Positions 34,695-43,774 of a stretch of DNA of 64,000 bases are shown here, one piece after another. This stretch comes from an uncultured Collinsella sp. GTDB taxonomy: Bacteria > Actinomycetota > Coriobacteriia > Coriobacteriales > Coriobacteriaceae. Both the position numbers and the translations under genes were made by a program. Position 1 is the first letter of the stretch, and the number at the start of each line of letters is the position of its first letter. The notes under the pieces were generated by a model. That model worked only from the letters and a program-made list of their open reading frames with translations. It had not been told where the DNA came from and did no database searches. The stretch covers positions 1 through 64,000 of the forward strand of contig CABVDH010000004.1 of the NCBI GenBank assembly GCA_902497065.1, in the 5' to 3' direction.

Positions 34695-35954
34695 CTATGC
34701 GGCATGCTCTGCCGCCCGAGTCATGCGGGACAGGCGGACCAGCAGCATAAAGCCAACGATCAGCAGCACGCCAATGGAAAGGACGCCCAGCGACGGGTTG
34801 CCGGTCAGCGAGGTGACGACCGACACTAGGAAAGTGCCCATGACGCTTGCATAGCGACCGAAGATGTCAAAGAAGCCGTAGTACTCGTTGGACTTTTCCT
34901 TGGGGATAATGCGACCAAAGTAGCTACGGCTAAGCGCCTGCACGCCGCCCTGGAACAGGCCGACCATAATGGCAAGCACCCAGAATTCAAAGGCGGTCTT
35001 TAGGAAGAACGCGGCGAACAGCACAATGCCCATGTAGGCGGCGACTGCCACCAGGATCATGTTGAGCGTGCCCACGCGTCCGGCGAGCTTGCCGTAGATG
35101 ATGGCGGACGGAAAGGCCACGAACTGCGTGACGAGCAGCGCCAGGACCAACTGGGTCGAATCGATGCCCAAAGCCGAGCCGTAGCTGGTAGCCATGGAAA
35201 TGACCGTGTGCACACCGTCGATATAGAAGAAGAACGCAATCATGTAGACCAGCACGGTCTTGTTGTGAGCGATCTCGCGCATGGTGTGTCCGACCTCGGA
35301 GAACACACCGCCCACGATGTGGCCGATGGTGTCCTCGGGACCGCGCTCGCGACCGTACTTTTGCTTATAGGTGCGAATGAGCGGCAGGGTAAAGATGAGC
35401 CACCAGGCACCAGTGATGATAAACGACAGACGCGTTGCCAGCATGGTAGGGACGCCAAGAGCGGGGCCACCCATGATGAGCGCCAGGCAGATGACGAACG
35501 GCACGGTGGAACCGATGTAGCCCCAGGCATAGCCCGAGCTGGACACGGCGTCCATGCGCTCGTCGGTGGTAATGTCGGGCAGCATGGCGTCGTAGAACGT
35601 CATAGAAGAGTTAAGGCCGATGGTGCACAGCACGTACACGGTCAAAAATGCCATGGCGGACATTGGGATAGCCTGCGCCAAGCAAAGCACCAGGCCCGTG
35701 AGGAAGAAGCCCAAGAAGAACTTGATCTTGTTGCCGGCGTAGTCGGCAAGCGCGCCCAGAATGGGCATGAGCATGGCGATGACCAGCGAGGCAATCGTCT
35801 GCGCATTGCCCCAGGCGACCACCAGGTCGGCCGAAGAAGCGCCGGTATTGATGGCGTTAAAGTAAATGGGCACCACCGAGGTATTGAGCAGCACGAGGGC
35901 CGAATTGCCCACATCATACATAACCCAGTTACGCTCGAGCTTGGTGTATTTCAT
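34695..35954 (-). CDS. MFS transporter, UMF1 (Atg22-like) family
   Basis: Protein of 419 residues with about twelve hydrophobic helices. The N-terminal RNWVMYDVGNSALVLLNT is the family signature (W-x-x-YD-x-x-N-S-A), and GVQALSRSYFGRIIPKEKSNEYYGFFD is the typical central loop region. Eukaryotic Atg22 exports amino acids from vacuoles; bacterial members have no settled substrate, with amino acids or peptides proposed. ATG follows GAAGGGTCCCTGTCC. Monocistronic. Confidence 0.86.
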   Translation of the reverse strand: MKYTKLERNWVMYDVGNSALVLLNTSVVPIYFNAINTGASSADLVVAWGNAQTIASLVIAMLMPILGALADYAGNKIKFFLGFFLTGLVLCLAQAIPMSAMAFLTVYVLCTIGLNSSMTFYDAMLPDITTDERMDAVSSSGYAWGYIGSTVPFVICLALIMGGPALGVPTMLATRLSFIITGAWWLIFTLPLIRTYKQKYGRERGPEDTIGHIVGGVFSEVGHTMREIAHNKTVLVYMIAFFFYIDGVHTVISMATSYGSALGIDSTQLVLALLVTQFVAFPSAIIYGKLAGRVGTLNMILVAVAAYMGIVLFAAFFLKTAFEFWVLAIMVGLFQGGVQALSRSYFGRIIPKEKSNEYYGFFDIFGRYASVMGTFLVSVVTSLTGNPSLGVLSIGVLLIVGFMLLVRLSRMTRAAEHAA

Positions 35955-36055
35955 GGACAGGGACCCTTCGTATTCGCCCGATATGCAGTTAGTTCATCGT
36001 ACCCCAATTGTCCAGAACCGCCGGTAAGGATTCGGCAAAGGGGCACGCACGGGCC

Positions 36056-37000
36056 CTATTCCTCGCGGTCGAACTCCTCATCGGCATTGAGCACGCGACC
36101 GCTGTAGTTGACGTGACTGGTCACGGCATCCATGTCACCGGTCTCGATAAAACGTGCGACCGTGCACTCGTAATCGACCAGCGCGCGATCAAAGACCTCG
36201 GGGAAACTCTCGTTCGAGACCTCGTCGGTAAAGGGATTCTTCCATGTCAGATGGCCCAGGTTACCGGTGCGCTCGGGCAGCTCCGTCGTCACGCGATGGG
36301 CAAGGCCATCGAGCAGCGAGTAGTCGTGCACCAAGCCCTCAACCAGCGAGATCGCGCGCGTCTTTGCGGAGCCGGCCGGCTCAATCGCGCGGTAAAGTCG
36401 CTGCATATTGGCAACGGCAGCACCGTACTCCCCCGCCGGAATGTCAATGCCGTACACGCGTCCGGCAACATAGCTCATCAGCACGCCGGCCACGCGATTG
36501 ATGCGATCGGTGGTGACGATCTCGCCCGCCGGCGGGTAATCGTCGACCGTAGCGCCGGCGCGTTTAAGCTGCAGCATCAGTACATCCAGGTCGCTCTCGA
36601 TCACGGCATGAACCTGACTGCTCGAATCCTCAAGCTCTGAATCGGACTCCACGATGCCAAACTGCTGCTCATAGACAAAAGGATGGGCGTTGCGGTCGAG
36701 CACGTAATGAGACAGCAGGCCCAGCGCAAAGGCGCGACCCAAGCTGGCGTCGCGCGGCAGCAGATGCGACACGCCGTCGCGCAGGCACGCGAACTGGCGA
36801 GACATGCGCGACCGATGCATGACCTGCGCCAGCAGCGTGCAGTCGGAAACACGCGGTGTCAGAATGTGAAAGAAAAACGGGTCGGGGCCTTGGTTGCCCA
36901 AGATAAAGGCAATGCGCTCTTCATCGGACGCGATGACGCCCTGCGGAAGACGGTCGATGCTTTCCTCGCCAAACAGATGATGGGTGATAAGCGCGGGCAT
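36056..37000 (-). CDS. Zinc-dependent phospholipase C-like protein
   Basis: Protein of 314 residues of the Zn_dep_PLPC family: ITHHLFGEES at the N-terminus, GNQGPDPFFFH and GLLSHYVLDRNAHPFVYEQQ with the expected zinc-binding His and Asp. There is no signal peptide, so unlike clostridial alpha-toxin it probably stays in the cytoplasm. Such proteins are frequent in gut Firmicutes and Coriobacteriia and their substrate is unproven. The start at 37000 follows AAAGGATCATT. It follows the second LytTR regulator by 92 bases on the same strand and might be read through. Confidence 0.85.
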   Translation of the reverse strand: MPALITHHLFGEESIDRLPQGVIASDEERIAFILGNQGPDPFFFHILTPRVSDCTLLAQVMHRSRMSRQFACLRDGVSHLLPRDASLGRAFALGLLSHYVLDRNAHPFVYEQQFGIVESDSELEDSSSQVHAVIESDLDVLMLQLKRAGATVDDYPPAGEIVTTDRINRVAGVLMSYVAGRVYGIDIPAGEYGAAVANMQRLYRAIEPAGSAKTRAISLVEGLVHDYSLLDGLAHRVTTELPERTGNLGHLTWKNPFTDEVSNESFPEVFDRALVDYECTVARFIETGDMDAVTSHVNYSGRVLNADEEFDREE

Positions 37001-37092
37001 AATGATCCTTTCGATTTCATTCGATGCCACCCATTATGCCCACCGCGCGCCCATGCCAAACCTGCGATGGTAAACGACGGCACGCAGACCGT

Positions 37093-37827
37093 CTACGCAA
37101 GCCCCAAGTGTGCTTTAACCTCGGCAGCGCGACGGCGGGACACGGGCACCGTCGAGGTTACGCGATCGAGCCTGAGCTCCATAAGACCCGTGGAACCGAT
37201 CTCGACATTGTGCACGTCCTCCAAATTGACCAGATAGCTGCGGTGGACACGGATAAAGCCCTCGGGGGCCAGGCGCCGCTCGAGCGAGGAAATCGACTCA
37301 TTGATCAGGTATGTTCCCTCGGCGCAGACGGCGTTGCAAAAATCGGCGCGCGCCTCAAAGTAGCAGACGTCTGCGGCGGGAATGAACACCTTTTTGCCCC
37401 CGCGGTCCACCGTCAGACGCAAAGGCTGGCGCGGAGCGTGGATAACACGACGGGCACCCAAGGCTGTCTCGATCTTGTCGAGTGCCTTTGACAGGCGTGC
37501 GTCCTCGACCGGCTTGACGACATAGTCGACCGCATCGAGGTTATACGCATCGGCGGCAAACTCGGCAAACGCCGTCACAAACACCACGACCGGCGGCGTC
37601 TTTAGGTTCTGCAGCGTCTCGGCAAGCTCAATTCCCGAGCGACCGGGCATGGTAATGTCTAAAAACAGCACGTCGGGCTTGTTCGACAGAATCGACTCCA
37701 CGGCTTCGGTGACATTGCCCGCCTCGGCAATCTGGCCCACACGCGTATCCTTTTCCAACAGGTAGCGTAGCTCAGCCCTAATGGGAGGTTCGTCATCAAC
37801 CACCAAGATGTTCCAGCCTTCGGACAT
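37093..37827 (-). CDS. LytTR-family response regulator, pair 2
   Basis: Response regulator of 244 residues: receiver with VVDDEPPIRAEL and phospho-acceptor Asp in DVLFLDITMPG, LytTR domain at about 140-240 with FIRVHRSYLVNLEDV. It follows its kinase by 38 bases. It parallels pair 1 (31207-31923) closely, including the LytTR basic loop (VPVSRRR in both), so the two may have arisen by duplication and could bind similar sites. ATG follows AGAGGGGAAGCACAT. Confidence 0.91.
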   Translation of the reverse strand: MSEGWNILVVDDEPPIRAELRYLLEKDTRVGQIAEAGNVTEAVESILSNKPDVLFLDITMPGRSGIELAETLQNLKTPPVVVFVTAFAEFAADAYNLDAVDYVVKPVEDARLSKALDKIETALGARRVIHAPRQPLRLTVDRGGKKVFIPAADVCYFEARADFCNAVCAEGTYLINESISSLERRLAPEGFIRVHRSYLVNLEDVHNVEIGSTGLMELRLDRVTSTVPVSRRRAAEVKAHLGLA

Positions 37828-37865
37828 ATGTGCTTCCCCTCTTTTTCTCTCAATCCAACCGCGTG

Positions 37866-39251
37866 CTACGCCGTCAACGGCGCGGGCTCATGCGGCTCGC
37901 CGTTCAGCTCGACGATGACCTGCGTTCCCACGCCCTCCTGGGACTTCACGCGCATGCCGGAATCTTCTCCGTAAAAGAAATGGATGCGCTGAAGCACGTT
38001 GAAGAGCGCCAGGCCGCAACCTCGCTTGACGGAGCCGTCGGCGGTAATGCTCTCGGGCTCCTCTCGGCGATGTTGCTCAAACAGATGCGCGCAGACCTCT
38101 TCGCTCATACCGATGCCATCGTCCTCGACGATGATCTCCAAACCGTCATCGGTCTCGAAAGCCCTAACATGAATAGAAAGCGGCTCGGTCTCGCGCTGCG
38201 CGTGCTTGATGCAGTTTTCGAGCAACGGCTGCAAGATAAACGGCGGCACCATGCAATCGCGCACCTCAAAGTCGATATCGACCGAGACGCGCAGACGGCC
38301 GTCGCCATAACGAGCCTGCATAAGATTGATATAGCGAGTGCCCTGTTCCACCTCGTGCTCGAGCGTTGTGAGGGTATCGGAATCAGAAAGCGTCTGACGG
38401 TAGTAATTGGAAAAGTCGATCAGCAGCGACCTGGCCTTGTCCGGCTCAGTACGTACGAGTGACACGATGGTGCTGATGGTGTTAAACAGAAAATGAGGAT
38501 CGACCTGCGATTGCAAGGCGCGCAGCTCCACGCGGGCCGTAAGCTCGTCCTGGCGCTCGAGCTCAAAGCTCGCAAGCTGCGTGGAAATGAGGTCGGCAAA
38601 GCCCGAGGCAAGCGCCGTCTGGCGCATATCGATGCTGCTCAGACGGGGATAATACAGCTCGAGCGTGCCCACGCAATGCCCGCGCACGGTAAGCGGTGCG
38701 ACAATACCGGCGCGCAGGCGCGGAAAGTAGCCACCCGTCTCGGTCGAGGCATCGCGCGAGAACACGCTTTGCTCACCGCTGTTGATCACGTTGAGCGTAG
38801 TCCGCAGTACCACCGGGGTGCCCGCGGGGCATTTTGCCGAGTCCTCGCCCCAGCTTGCCAACACCTGCTTGCCGTCGGTAAAGCAGATGGCAGAGGCGAT
38901 AGTTTCGGACAGGATGATCTTAGAGGCGCCCAGGGCAGCTTCGGGCGTAAGGCCGCGCGACGTGTAGGCGAATATTTTTGAAGCGATGGCGAGCGTGCGG
39001 TCGGTTGCGCTCGATGTGAGGTCGTCGGGAACGACAAAGACGTACGAGAAGAAGAAGCACAGCATGACCAAGCCGGCAATGACGACAACGGCCGGAACGG
39101 GATTGGGATTATCGGTTAGATCCCAGATGAGCAGCAGGATAAGCAGCGGAACGACAATACCGAGCAAGATGGCTTGAACCACATGCTGAGCGGTACGAAA
39201 GACCTTGGTAGAGTTGTAGCTCTTGCCCAGAATCAGCCTATTGAGATCCAC
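37866..39251 (-). CDS. LytS-type sensor histidine kinase, pair 2
   Basis: Histidine kinase of about 461 residues with two hydrophobic segments (about 25-50 and 58-78), a GAF-like sensor region, the phospho-acceptor His in SQVDPHFLFNTISTIVSLV and an ATPase domain with NCIKHAQ and VEDDGIGMSEE. The start is taken as GTG at 39251, six bases after AAGGAG; an ATG two codons upstream overlaps that site. It precedes its LytTR partner. A 12-bp perfect hairpin (39284-39317) lies 30 bases upstream of the start. Confidence 0.88.
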   Translation of the reverse strand: MDLNRLILGKSYNSTKVFRTAQHVVQAILLGIVVPLLILLLIWDLTDNPNPVPAVVVIAGLVMLCFFFSYVFVVPDDLTSSATDRTLAIASKIFAYTSRGLTPEAALGASKIILSETIASAICFTDGKQVLASWGEDSAKCPAGTPVVLRTTLNVINSGEQSVFSRDASTETGGYFPRLRAGIVAPLTVRGHCVGTLELYYPRLSSIDMRQTALASGFADLISTQLASFELERQDELTARVELRALQSQVDPHFLFNTISTIVSLVRTEPDKARSLLIDFSNYYRQTLSDSDTLTTLEHEVEQGTRYINLMQARYGDGRLRVSVDIDFEVRDCMVPPFILQPLLENCIKHAQRETEPLSIHVRAFETDDGLEIIVEDDGIGMSEEVCAHLFEQHRREEPESITADGSVKRGCGLALFNVLQRIHFFYGEDSGMRVKSQEGVGTQVIVELNGEPHEPAPLTA

Positions 39252-39282
39252 CGTCATCTCCTTCTTACCGACGCACCCCATA

Positions 39283-39318
39283 GCAATGGAGAGGGCCGCA
39301 AGCGACCCTCTCCATTGC
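39283..39318. other. Perfect hairpin between amidohydrolase and kinase genes
   Basis: CAATGGAGAGGG (39284-39295) pairs with CCCTCTCCATTG (39306-39317). It has no U-run on minus, so it could be a weak terminator for the amidohydrolase/permease unit or a leader hairpin for the kinase mRNA. Confidence 0.5.
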
Positions 39319-39369
39319 ATTATGCAATCAAATACTGTGTTTTACATCAAGCCATCGATGAACGGTAGC

Positions 39370-40647
39370 TTAGGCGCTGTACTTGTTTGCCTCGCCGAAG
39401 GTGCCGCCCTCGACAATCCAGCCGTCCTTCATGATGACGTCCATGTTGTCGGTGTTGAGCACGTGGATGTCGGCGGCGACGTCACCGTTGACGACCAGCA
39501 GGTCGGCGCACTTGCCGGCCTCGATGGACCCGGTCTCGTCCTCGATGTGGCACATCTTGGCACCGTTAAGGGTGGCGCAGGTGATGGTCTCGACCGGGGT
39601 GAAGCCGATCTTGTCGACGAACTCGTACATCTCCTCGATGGAGCAGGTGCCGTACGGGGTGACGAAGGAGAAGGAGTCGGAGCCGATCGTCATGACGACG
39701 CCGCGCTTCTTGGCCTCGCGCAGGCAGTCGTAGTTGCGCTGCAGCTCCTTCTCGACCAGGGTGCCCTCGTACTTGTCGTGCAGCTCGGGGACGTAGACGG
39801 GCGGATAGGTGGCGTACCAGGTGGGCAGGAAAGCGATCGTCGGGGTGAAGAAGGTGCCCTGCTCGGCCATGAGGTCCATGGTGCGCTCATCGATATCGAA
39901 GCCGTGAATCAGCTGCTCGCAGCCAAAGCGAACGGAATCGTAGGCAGCGGCGTGGTTGTTGTAGCAGTGGCTCCACACGGGGATGCCGACCATCTTTGCC
40001 TCTTCGACCACGGCCTGGATCTCCTCGGAGCAGTAGTGCTGGTCGCGGCCGGAGTCCCAGCGCCAGATGCCGCCACCGGTAGCCCAGATCTTGATGGCAT
40101 CGGGGTTCTCACGCAGGCGACGGCGGACGGCCTTGCGCAGATCCCAAGGACCGTCGACCTGATCGCCCCAGGGGTGCGATTCCTTGTTGAGCTCCTGGCT
40201 GCAGTGGTGGGAGTCGCCGTGGCCGGCAACGCGGCAGAAGCCAAGGCCGGTGGCCAGAACGCGCGGGCCCTTGAAGACGCCCTTGTCGATGCAGTCACGG
40301 ATCTGGATACCAAAGCGGCCGATCTCGCAGACGGTGGTGAGGCCGTGGGTGAGGCAGTCGTAGGCCTGCTTGACGGCGACGGCCTGCTTCTCGAGGAGCG
40401 GCTGCATGACCCAGTCGGTGTCATCGTCGGTCAAGTTGCCCGAGAAGTGCAGGTGGGTGTCGATCAGGCCGGGAAGGACGGTCTTGCCGGCGGCGTCGAT
40501 GACCTCAACGCCCTCAGGAAGGTCCTGCATAACACCGGCGTACTCGATCTTGCCGTTGTCGTCGACGAGAACGAGGGAGTTCTCGACCGGCTCGGCACCG
40601 GTACCGTCGATGAGCTTACCGCCAACGATTGCATACTTAGTGGACAT
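39370..40647 (-). CDS. Amidohydrolase family protein
   Basis: Metal-dependent hydrolase of 425 residues (imidazolonepropionase/prolidase-like branch). GKTVLPGLIDTHLHFSGN holds the HxH metal site, WSHCYNN and HGFDIDE hold the later His ligands, and IGSDSFSF the catalytic Asp. The usual composite sandwich N-terminus (AIVGGKLIDGTGAEPVENSL) is present. It lies downstream of an APC amino-acid permease (131-base gap, same strand), which suggests uptake and hydrolysis of an amide, dipeptide or ring compound such as a hydantoin or imidazolone. The substrate cannot be read. ATG follows AAGGAGGAACC. Confidence 0.86.
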   Translation of the reverse strand: MSTKYAIVGGKLIDGTGAEPVENSLVLVDDNGKIEYAGVMQDLPEGVEVIDAAGKTVLPGLIDTHLHFSGNLTDDDTDWVMQPLLEKQAVAVKQAYDCLTHGLTTVCEIGRFGIQIRDCIDKGVFKGPRVLATGLGFCRVAGHGDSHHCSQELNKESHPWGDQVDGPWDLRKAVRRRLRENPDAIKIWATGGGIWRWDSGRDQHYCSEEIQAVVEEAKMVGIPVWSHCYNNHAAAYDSVRFGCEQLIHGFDIDERTMDLMAEQGTFFTPTIAFLPTWYATYPPVYVPELHDKYEGTLVEKELQRNYDCLREAKKRGVVMTIGSDSFSFVTPYGTCSIEEMYEFVDKIGFTPVETITCATLNGAKMCHIEDETGSIEAGKCADLLVVNGDVAADIHVLNTDNMDVIMKDGWIVEGGTFGEANKYSA

Positions 40648-40778
40648 GGTTCCTCCTTATGGATCCATATAGTGGGCGAGGCCGTGTTGGGTTAAGGCCT
40701 CACAAAGCTACCCAAGTGGCGCCGGGCTCGGTGCGCGGGAGAGAGGGCACCGCGCACCCAATCCGCCCCGGCTAGGCG

Positions 40779-42230
40779 TTACTTTTTGCGGGAATTGGTG
40801 AAAGCCATGAGGGCCAGGCCAATAGCCAACCAGCCGATCACGATGCTCCACTCCACCATGTTGAGGGAGGCGGGAGAGAACGGAATCACGAGCAGGCCGA
40901 TGATGATGGCGCAGGCAGCGATGGCGAGGCAGATGCCAAACTTGCCGCCGGGCACCTCGTAGGGACGAGGCAGGTCGGGCTCGGTGAAGCGCATACGCAG
41001 GCAAGCGAGGGCGACCATGCCGCAGGAGAAGATGAAGGCGAGAGCCGACACGTTGGTCAGAGGGATGAGCATGTTCTTGCCCAGGAACGGACCGACGACG
41101 GTGATGACGCCCAGAACGACGCAGGCGAGCTTGGGAGCGCCGGACTTGGGGTCGACCTCGGCGAACTGCTCGGGCAGCTGGCCCTTGCGGCCCATGGCGA
41201 GCATGATGCGGCTCGTGGCGCCGTAGAAGGAGTTCATCGGACCCATGGGTCCAAGCGTGGCGATGACGAGCATGGCCAGGTACAGAAGCATGTTGATGCC
41301 CTTGAGGCAGGCAAGCGCGGGAACCGGGCTCTTAACAAACTCATGCCAGTCGAGGATGGTGCCGAACGAGTAGATGCAGACCATGTAGAAGCCGCCAGCG
41401 GCCAGCAGGGCCAGGGAGATGATCTTGCCGAACTTGTTCCAGTTGAGGCCCTCGGCTGCTTCCTCAGCCTGCTGAGGAATGGTGTCGAAACCGGCGTAGA
41501 AGAACGGAGTCAGAACCAGGACCGACACGATGCCGGCGAACAGGCTGGTGCTCTCGGTAGCGGCCTTGCCGCCGCCAGCGCCGGCGACCTGGGAGAACAC
41601 GGGCATGGCGTTGTCCGGCGAGCCGGTGAACAGCGAGACGCCCATGGCGAGCAGCATGCCGCAGAGCAGGGCCTTGGTCAGGAAGGCCTGGAGCTTGGCG
41701 GCCGAGCTGGCACCGCGGAAGTTGAGGAAGATGACGTAGACTGCAAAGCCGAGCGCGATCAGCGTCGGGAACAGGTAAACGTCGGCCCCCAGGATGGTGT
41801 AGAGCTTGACGGCGCGCAGCCACTCAAGACCGGGCAGGCTACCGAACATCTCGGACACGAGGGTCGAAATGGCGATGGCCTCCCACGGGCACAGGATGCC
41901 GTTGCCCAGGGCCAAAAGCCATCCGGTGATGTAGCTCAGCGTACGGCCAAAGCTACGATCGACATACTCGACAATGCCGCCCGAGATGGGGATAGCAGCC
42001 GTGAGCTCACCGAAAACAGCTCCGACGGGCACGAGGAAGATTGCACCCAAGAGGAATGCGATCATAGCGGGAACGGGACCGCCGCCCACGACCATCCAGT
42101 CGCCGACCTGCAGAACCCAACCGGTACCGATGATGGCACCGAAACCGATGGTGAAGAAGTTCCAGAGCGAAAGCGTTTTCTTCATGCCGCCGTTATCCTC
42201 GACTGCAACTTCTGCGTTCTTGTCCGCCAT
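40779..42230 (-). CDS. APC family amino acid permease
   Basis: Membrane transporter of 483 residues with twelve predicted helices. Helix 1 has TIGFGAIIGTGWVLQVGDW, the unwound glycine-rich substrate site of APC permeases, and EYVDRSFGRTLSYITGWLLALG follows. It probably imports an amino acid or amine. It lies upstream of the amidohydrolase and likely supplies its substrate. ATG follows GAAAGGAGGGGAACA. Confidence 0.88.
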   Translation of the reverse strand: MADKNAEVAVEDNGGMKKTLSLWNFFTIGFGAIIGTGWVLQVGDWMVVGGGPVPAMIAFLLGAIFLVPVGAVFGELTAAIPISGGIVEYVDRSFGRTLSYITGWLLALGNGILCPWEAIAISTLVSEMFGSLPGLEWLRAVKLYTILGADVYLFPTLIALGFAVYVIFLNFRGASSAAKLQAFLTKALLCGMLLAMGVSLFTGSPDNAMPVFSQVAGAGGGKAATESTSLFAGIVSVLVLTPFFYAGFDTIPQQAEEAAEGLNWNKFGKIISLALLAAGGFYMVCIYSFGTILDWHEFVKSPVPALACLKGINMLLYLAMLVIATLGPMGPMNSFYGATSRIMLAMGRKGQLPEQFAEVDPKSGAPKLACVVLGVITVVGPFLGKNMLIPLTNVSALAFIFSCGMVALACLRMRFTEPDLPRPYEVPGGKFGICLAIAACAIIIGLLVIPFSPASLNMVEWSIVIGWLAIGLALMAFTNSRKK

Positions 42231-42584
42231 TGTTCCCCTCCTTTCCTGTTTGACGCCCTTGGCGTCACCCCTTGCGCGGTCCGTTTTGCCGCGCGCTTTT
42301 ATTCCATGGCTTTAAGATACGGCCTTGGCGCAGCAGCGCCGCTCGCAGCTCGACCGAAGGCAGAACTGCAAAACGAGCGGCACCGTTTTTGGGACGAACG
42401 GCGGGAGACGTCATTCGTCTTGGACGCTTTCATCTTGTCTGCTTTTGAATACCTGTTGCCGTGGCGCTTGGCGCGCGGCGCGGCAACGTTCATACCATTT
42501 GTCAGGCTTTTGGCGCACATGCCCATGTGTCGTGCATCTTTTTATGTAGGATAGACAAGTTACACATGAGGCAAGGTGATTCGA
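42231..42584. other. Intergenic region between divergent permease and C39-like genes
   Basis: About 350 bases. Open frames exist on both strands but none has a ribosome site or a recognisable product. GCGCGGTCCGTTTTGCCGCGCGC (42276-42298) can form a hairpin. No repeat family of the window is present. Confidence 0.35.
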
Positions 42585-43586
42585 ATGGCATACGGATACA
42601 ATGACGGCGACCAACGGCCACAAAGCGTGCGCCTTGCCGGCCGCACCACGCCAACGCCCAGAAGCACCTCCGACAACGACAGCCCGCAGCGCCCCCAAGA
42701 GCAGCCCGGGGCTTCTTCGCGACAACAAAGCCGTACCGTGCAGCAGTCAGACCGCGTGAGTACGAGCACACGCCAACGCCAGACCGACACATCGCAGCCA
42801 CGCCGCTACGATCGCCGTAAGACCGACTACTACGTCAAGCGCTCCTTTTCGCGACCTCAACGCGATCGCGGCAATTCCGCCCCTCACCCCGCGTCACATA
42901 CCACAAGCCACGCGCTTCCGGCCCGCCGCCTACGCCTTGCGCTCTGCTCCATCGCCGCCTGCCTCGTCTTTGTGTTTTTGGGATCCTGTATCTCCCACGG
43001 ATCAGCCGGTCTTGAGCCCACTGCCGAGGACAAGCTGCTTAAAGCTCCCGTCGCGCCCGGTTACTCCTTTGCGTTCTCGACCCCACGCTCGCAATGGCAG
43101 GCCGGCACCATGCCCCACATCTACCAAATTGACCCCGCATGGTCGGAGCTGCCCTATGCCGGTGGCACTATTCGAGAAAACGCTTGCGGTCCCACTTGCC
43201 TCACCATGGTCTATATCTTTAAGACCGGCCACACCGATAAGACGCCGGTCGATGTATGCGCACTGGCCGAAGCCGGCAACTACGCCCCCACTGGTGCCAC
43301 CGAGTGGTCGTTTATGACAGGCGGTGCGTGGCAGCTAGGGCTCAACGGAACACAGCTCTATAACGATCGCGAATCGATTACCCAAGCACTTCGCTCGGGT
43401 GCGCCCGTCATCGCCGCAGTGCGCCCCGGTACGTTTACCAACGTAGGCCACTACATCGTGCTCTACGGCATCGACAACGCCAACCAGATTGGCGTCTACG
43501 ACCCCAACTCGGCCAACCGCAGCGCCCGCCGCTGGGGCGTCGTAGAGGTCCTCAACGAAGTCGAAGCCATGTGGGCCTACTACTAG
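42585..43586 (+). CDS. Membrane-anchored C39-like peptidase-domain protein
   Basis: Protein of 333 residues. A long basic, Gln/Arg/Ser-rich cytoplasmic N-terminus (1-110) is followed by one membrane helix (about 112-134, LALCSIAACLVFVFLGSCI). The external domain resembles the C39_2 papain-like fold: catalytic Cys in ENACGPTCLTMVYI, His in VGHYIVLYGID and Asp in IGVYDPNS. Such proteins are taken as surface cysteine peptidases or binding proteins with an unknown target. The start at 42585 is chosen because GGCAAGGTGA precedes it. Confidence 0.8.
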   Translation: MAYGYNDGDQRPQSVRLAGRTTPTPRSTSDNDSPQRPQEQPGASSRQQSRTVQQSDRVSTSTRQRQTDTSQPRRYDRRKTDYYVKRSFSRPQRDRGNSAPHPASHTTSHALPARRLRLALCSIAACLVFVFLGSCISHGSAGLEPTAEDKLLKAPVAPGYSFAFSTPRSQWQAGTMPHIYQIDPAWSELPYAGGTIRENACGPTCLTMVYIFKTGHTDKTPVDVCALAEAGNYAPTGATEWSFMTGGAWQLGLNGTQLYNDRESITQALRSGAPVIAAVRPGTFTNVGHYIVLYGIDNANQIGVYDPNSANRSARRWGVVEVLNEVEAMWAYY

Positions 43587-43595
43587 TCATTGAGG

Positions 43596-43672
43596 ACAGA
43601 CTTAAATGAGTGGTCATTGGGGACGCTCTTGTTTGACTAGTCATTTAAGAACGTCCCCAATGACTAGGTGAA
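43596..43672. repeat. GTCCCC palindromic repeats 3' of the C39-like gene
   Basis: GTCATTGGGGACG (43613-43625) pairs with CGTCCCCAATGAC (43652-43664). Nested in the right part is the unit CTAGTCATT...AATGACTAG (43637-43667), found again at 50842-50872 and, decayed, at 4585-4615. Confidence 0.7.
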
Positions 43673-43676
43673 TAGC

Positions 43677-43709
43677 AAAAGCCCCGCAGTCGGAGCGGAC
43701 TGCGGGGCT
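43677..43709 (-). terminator. Terminator of the arcA-argF-arcC operon
   Basis: Read on minus: GAGCCCCGCAGTC-CGCTCC-GACTGCGGGGCTTTTGC, about 65 bases after the arcC1 stop. The same hairpin is duplicated at 50882-50914. Confidence 0.8.
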
Positions 43710-43774
43710 CATGAAGAGAGGCTAGTTTGTGGGCGCTTTGCCTGGCGCCCGCGAGAGAGGCAACAGAGTAGAGA

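Noticed and set aside
42231..42584. Small proteins in frames on both strands before the C39-like gene
   Set aside because: No ribosome site and Arg/Ser/Ala-rich low-complexity translation.
42585..43586. C39-like protein as leader peptidase of the RiPP system
   Set aside because: It lies 14 kb away outside the island, has no transporter domain, and its fold group (C39_2) is widespread and unrelated to bacteriocin processing in most cases.
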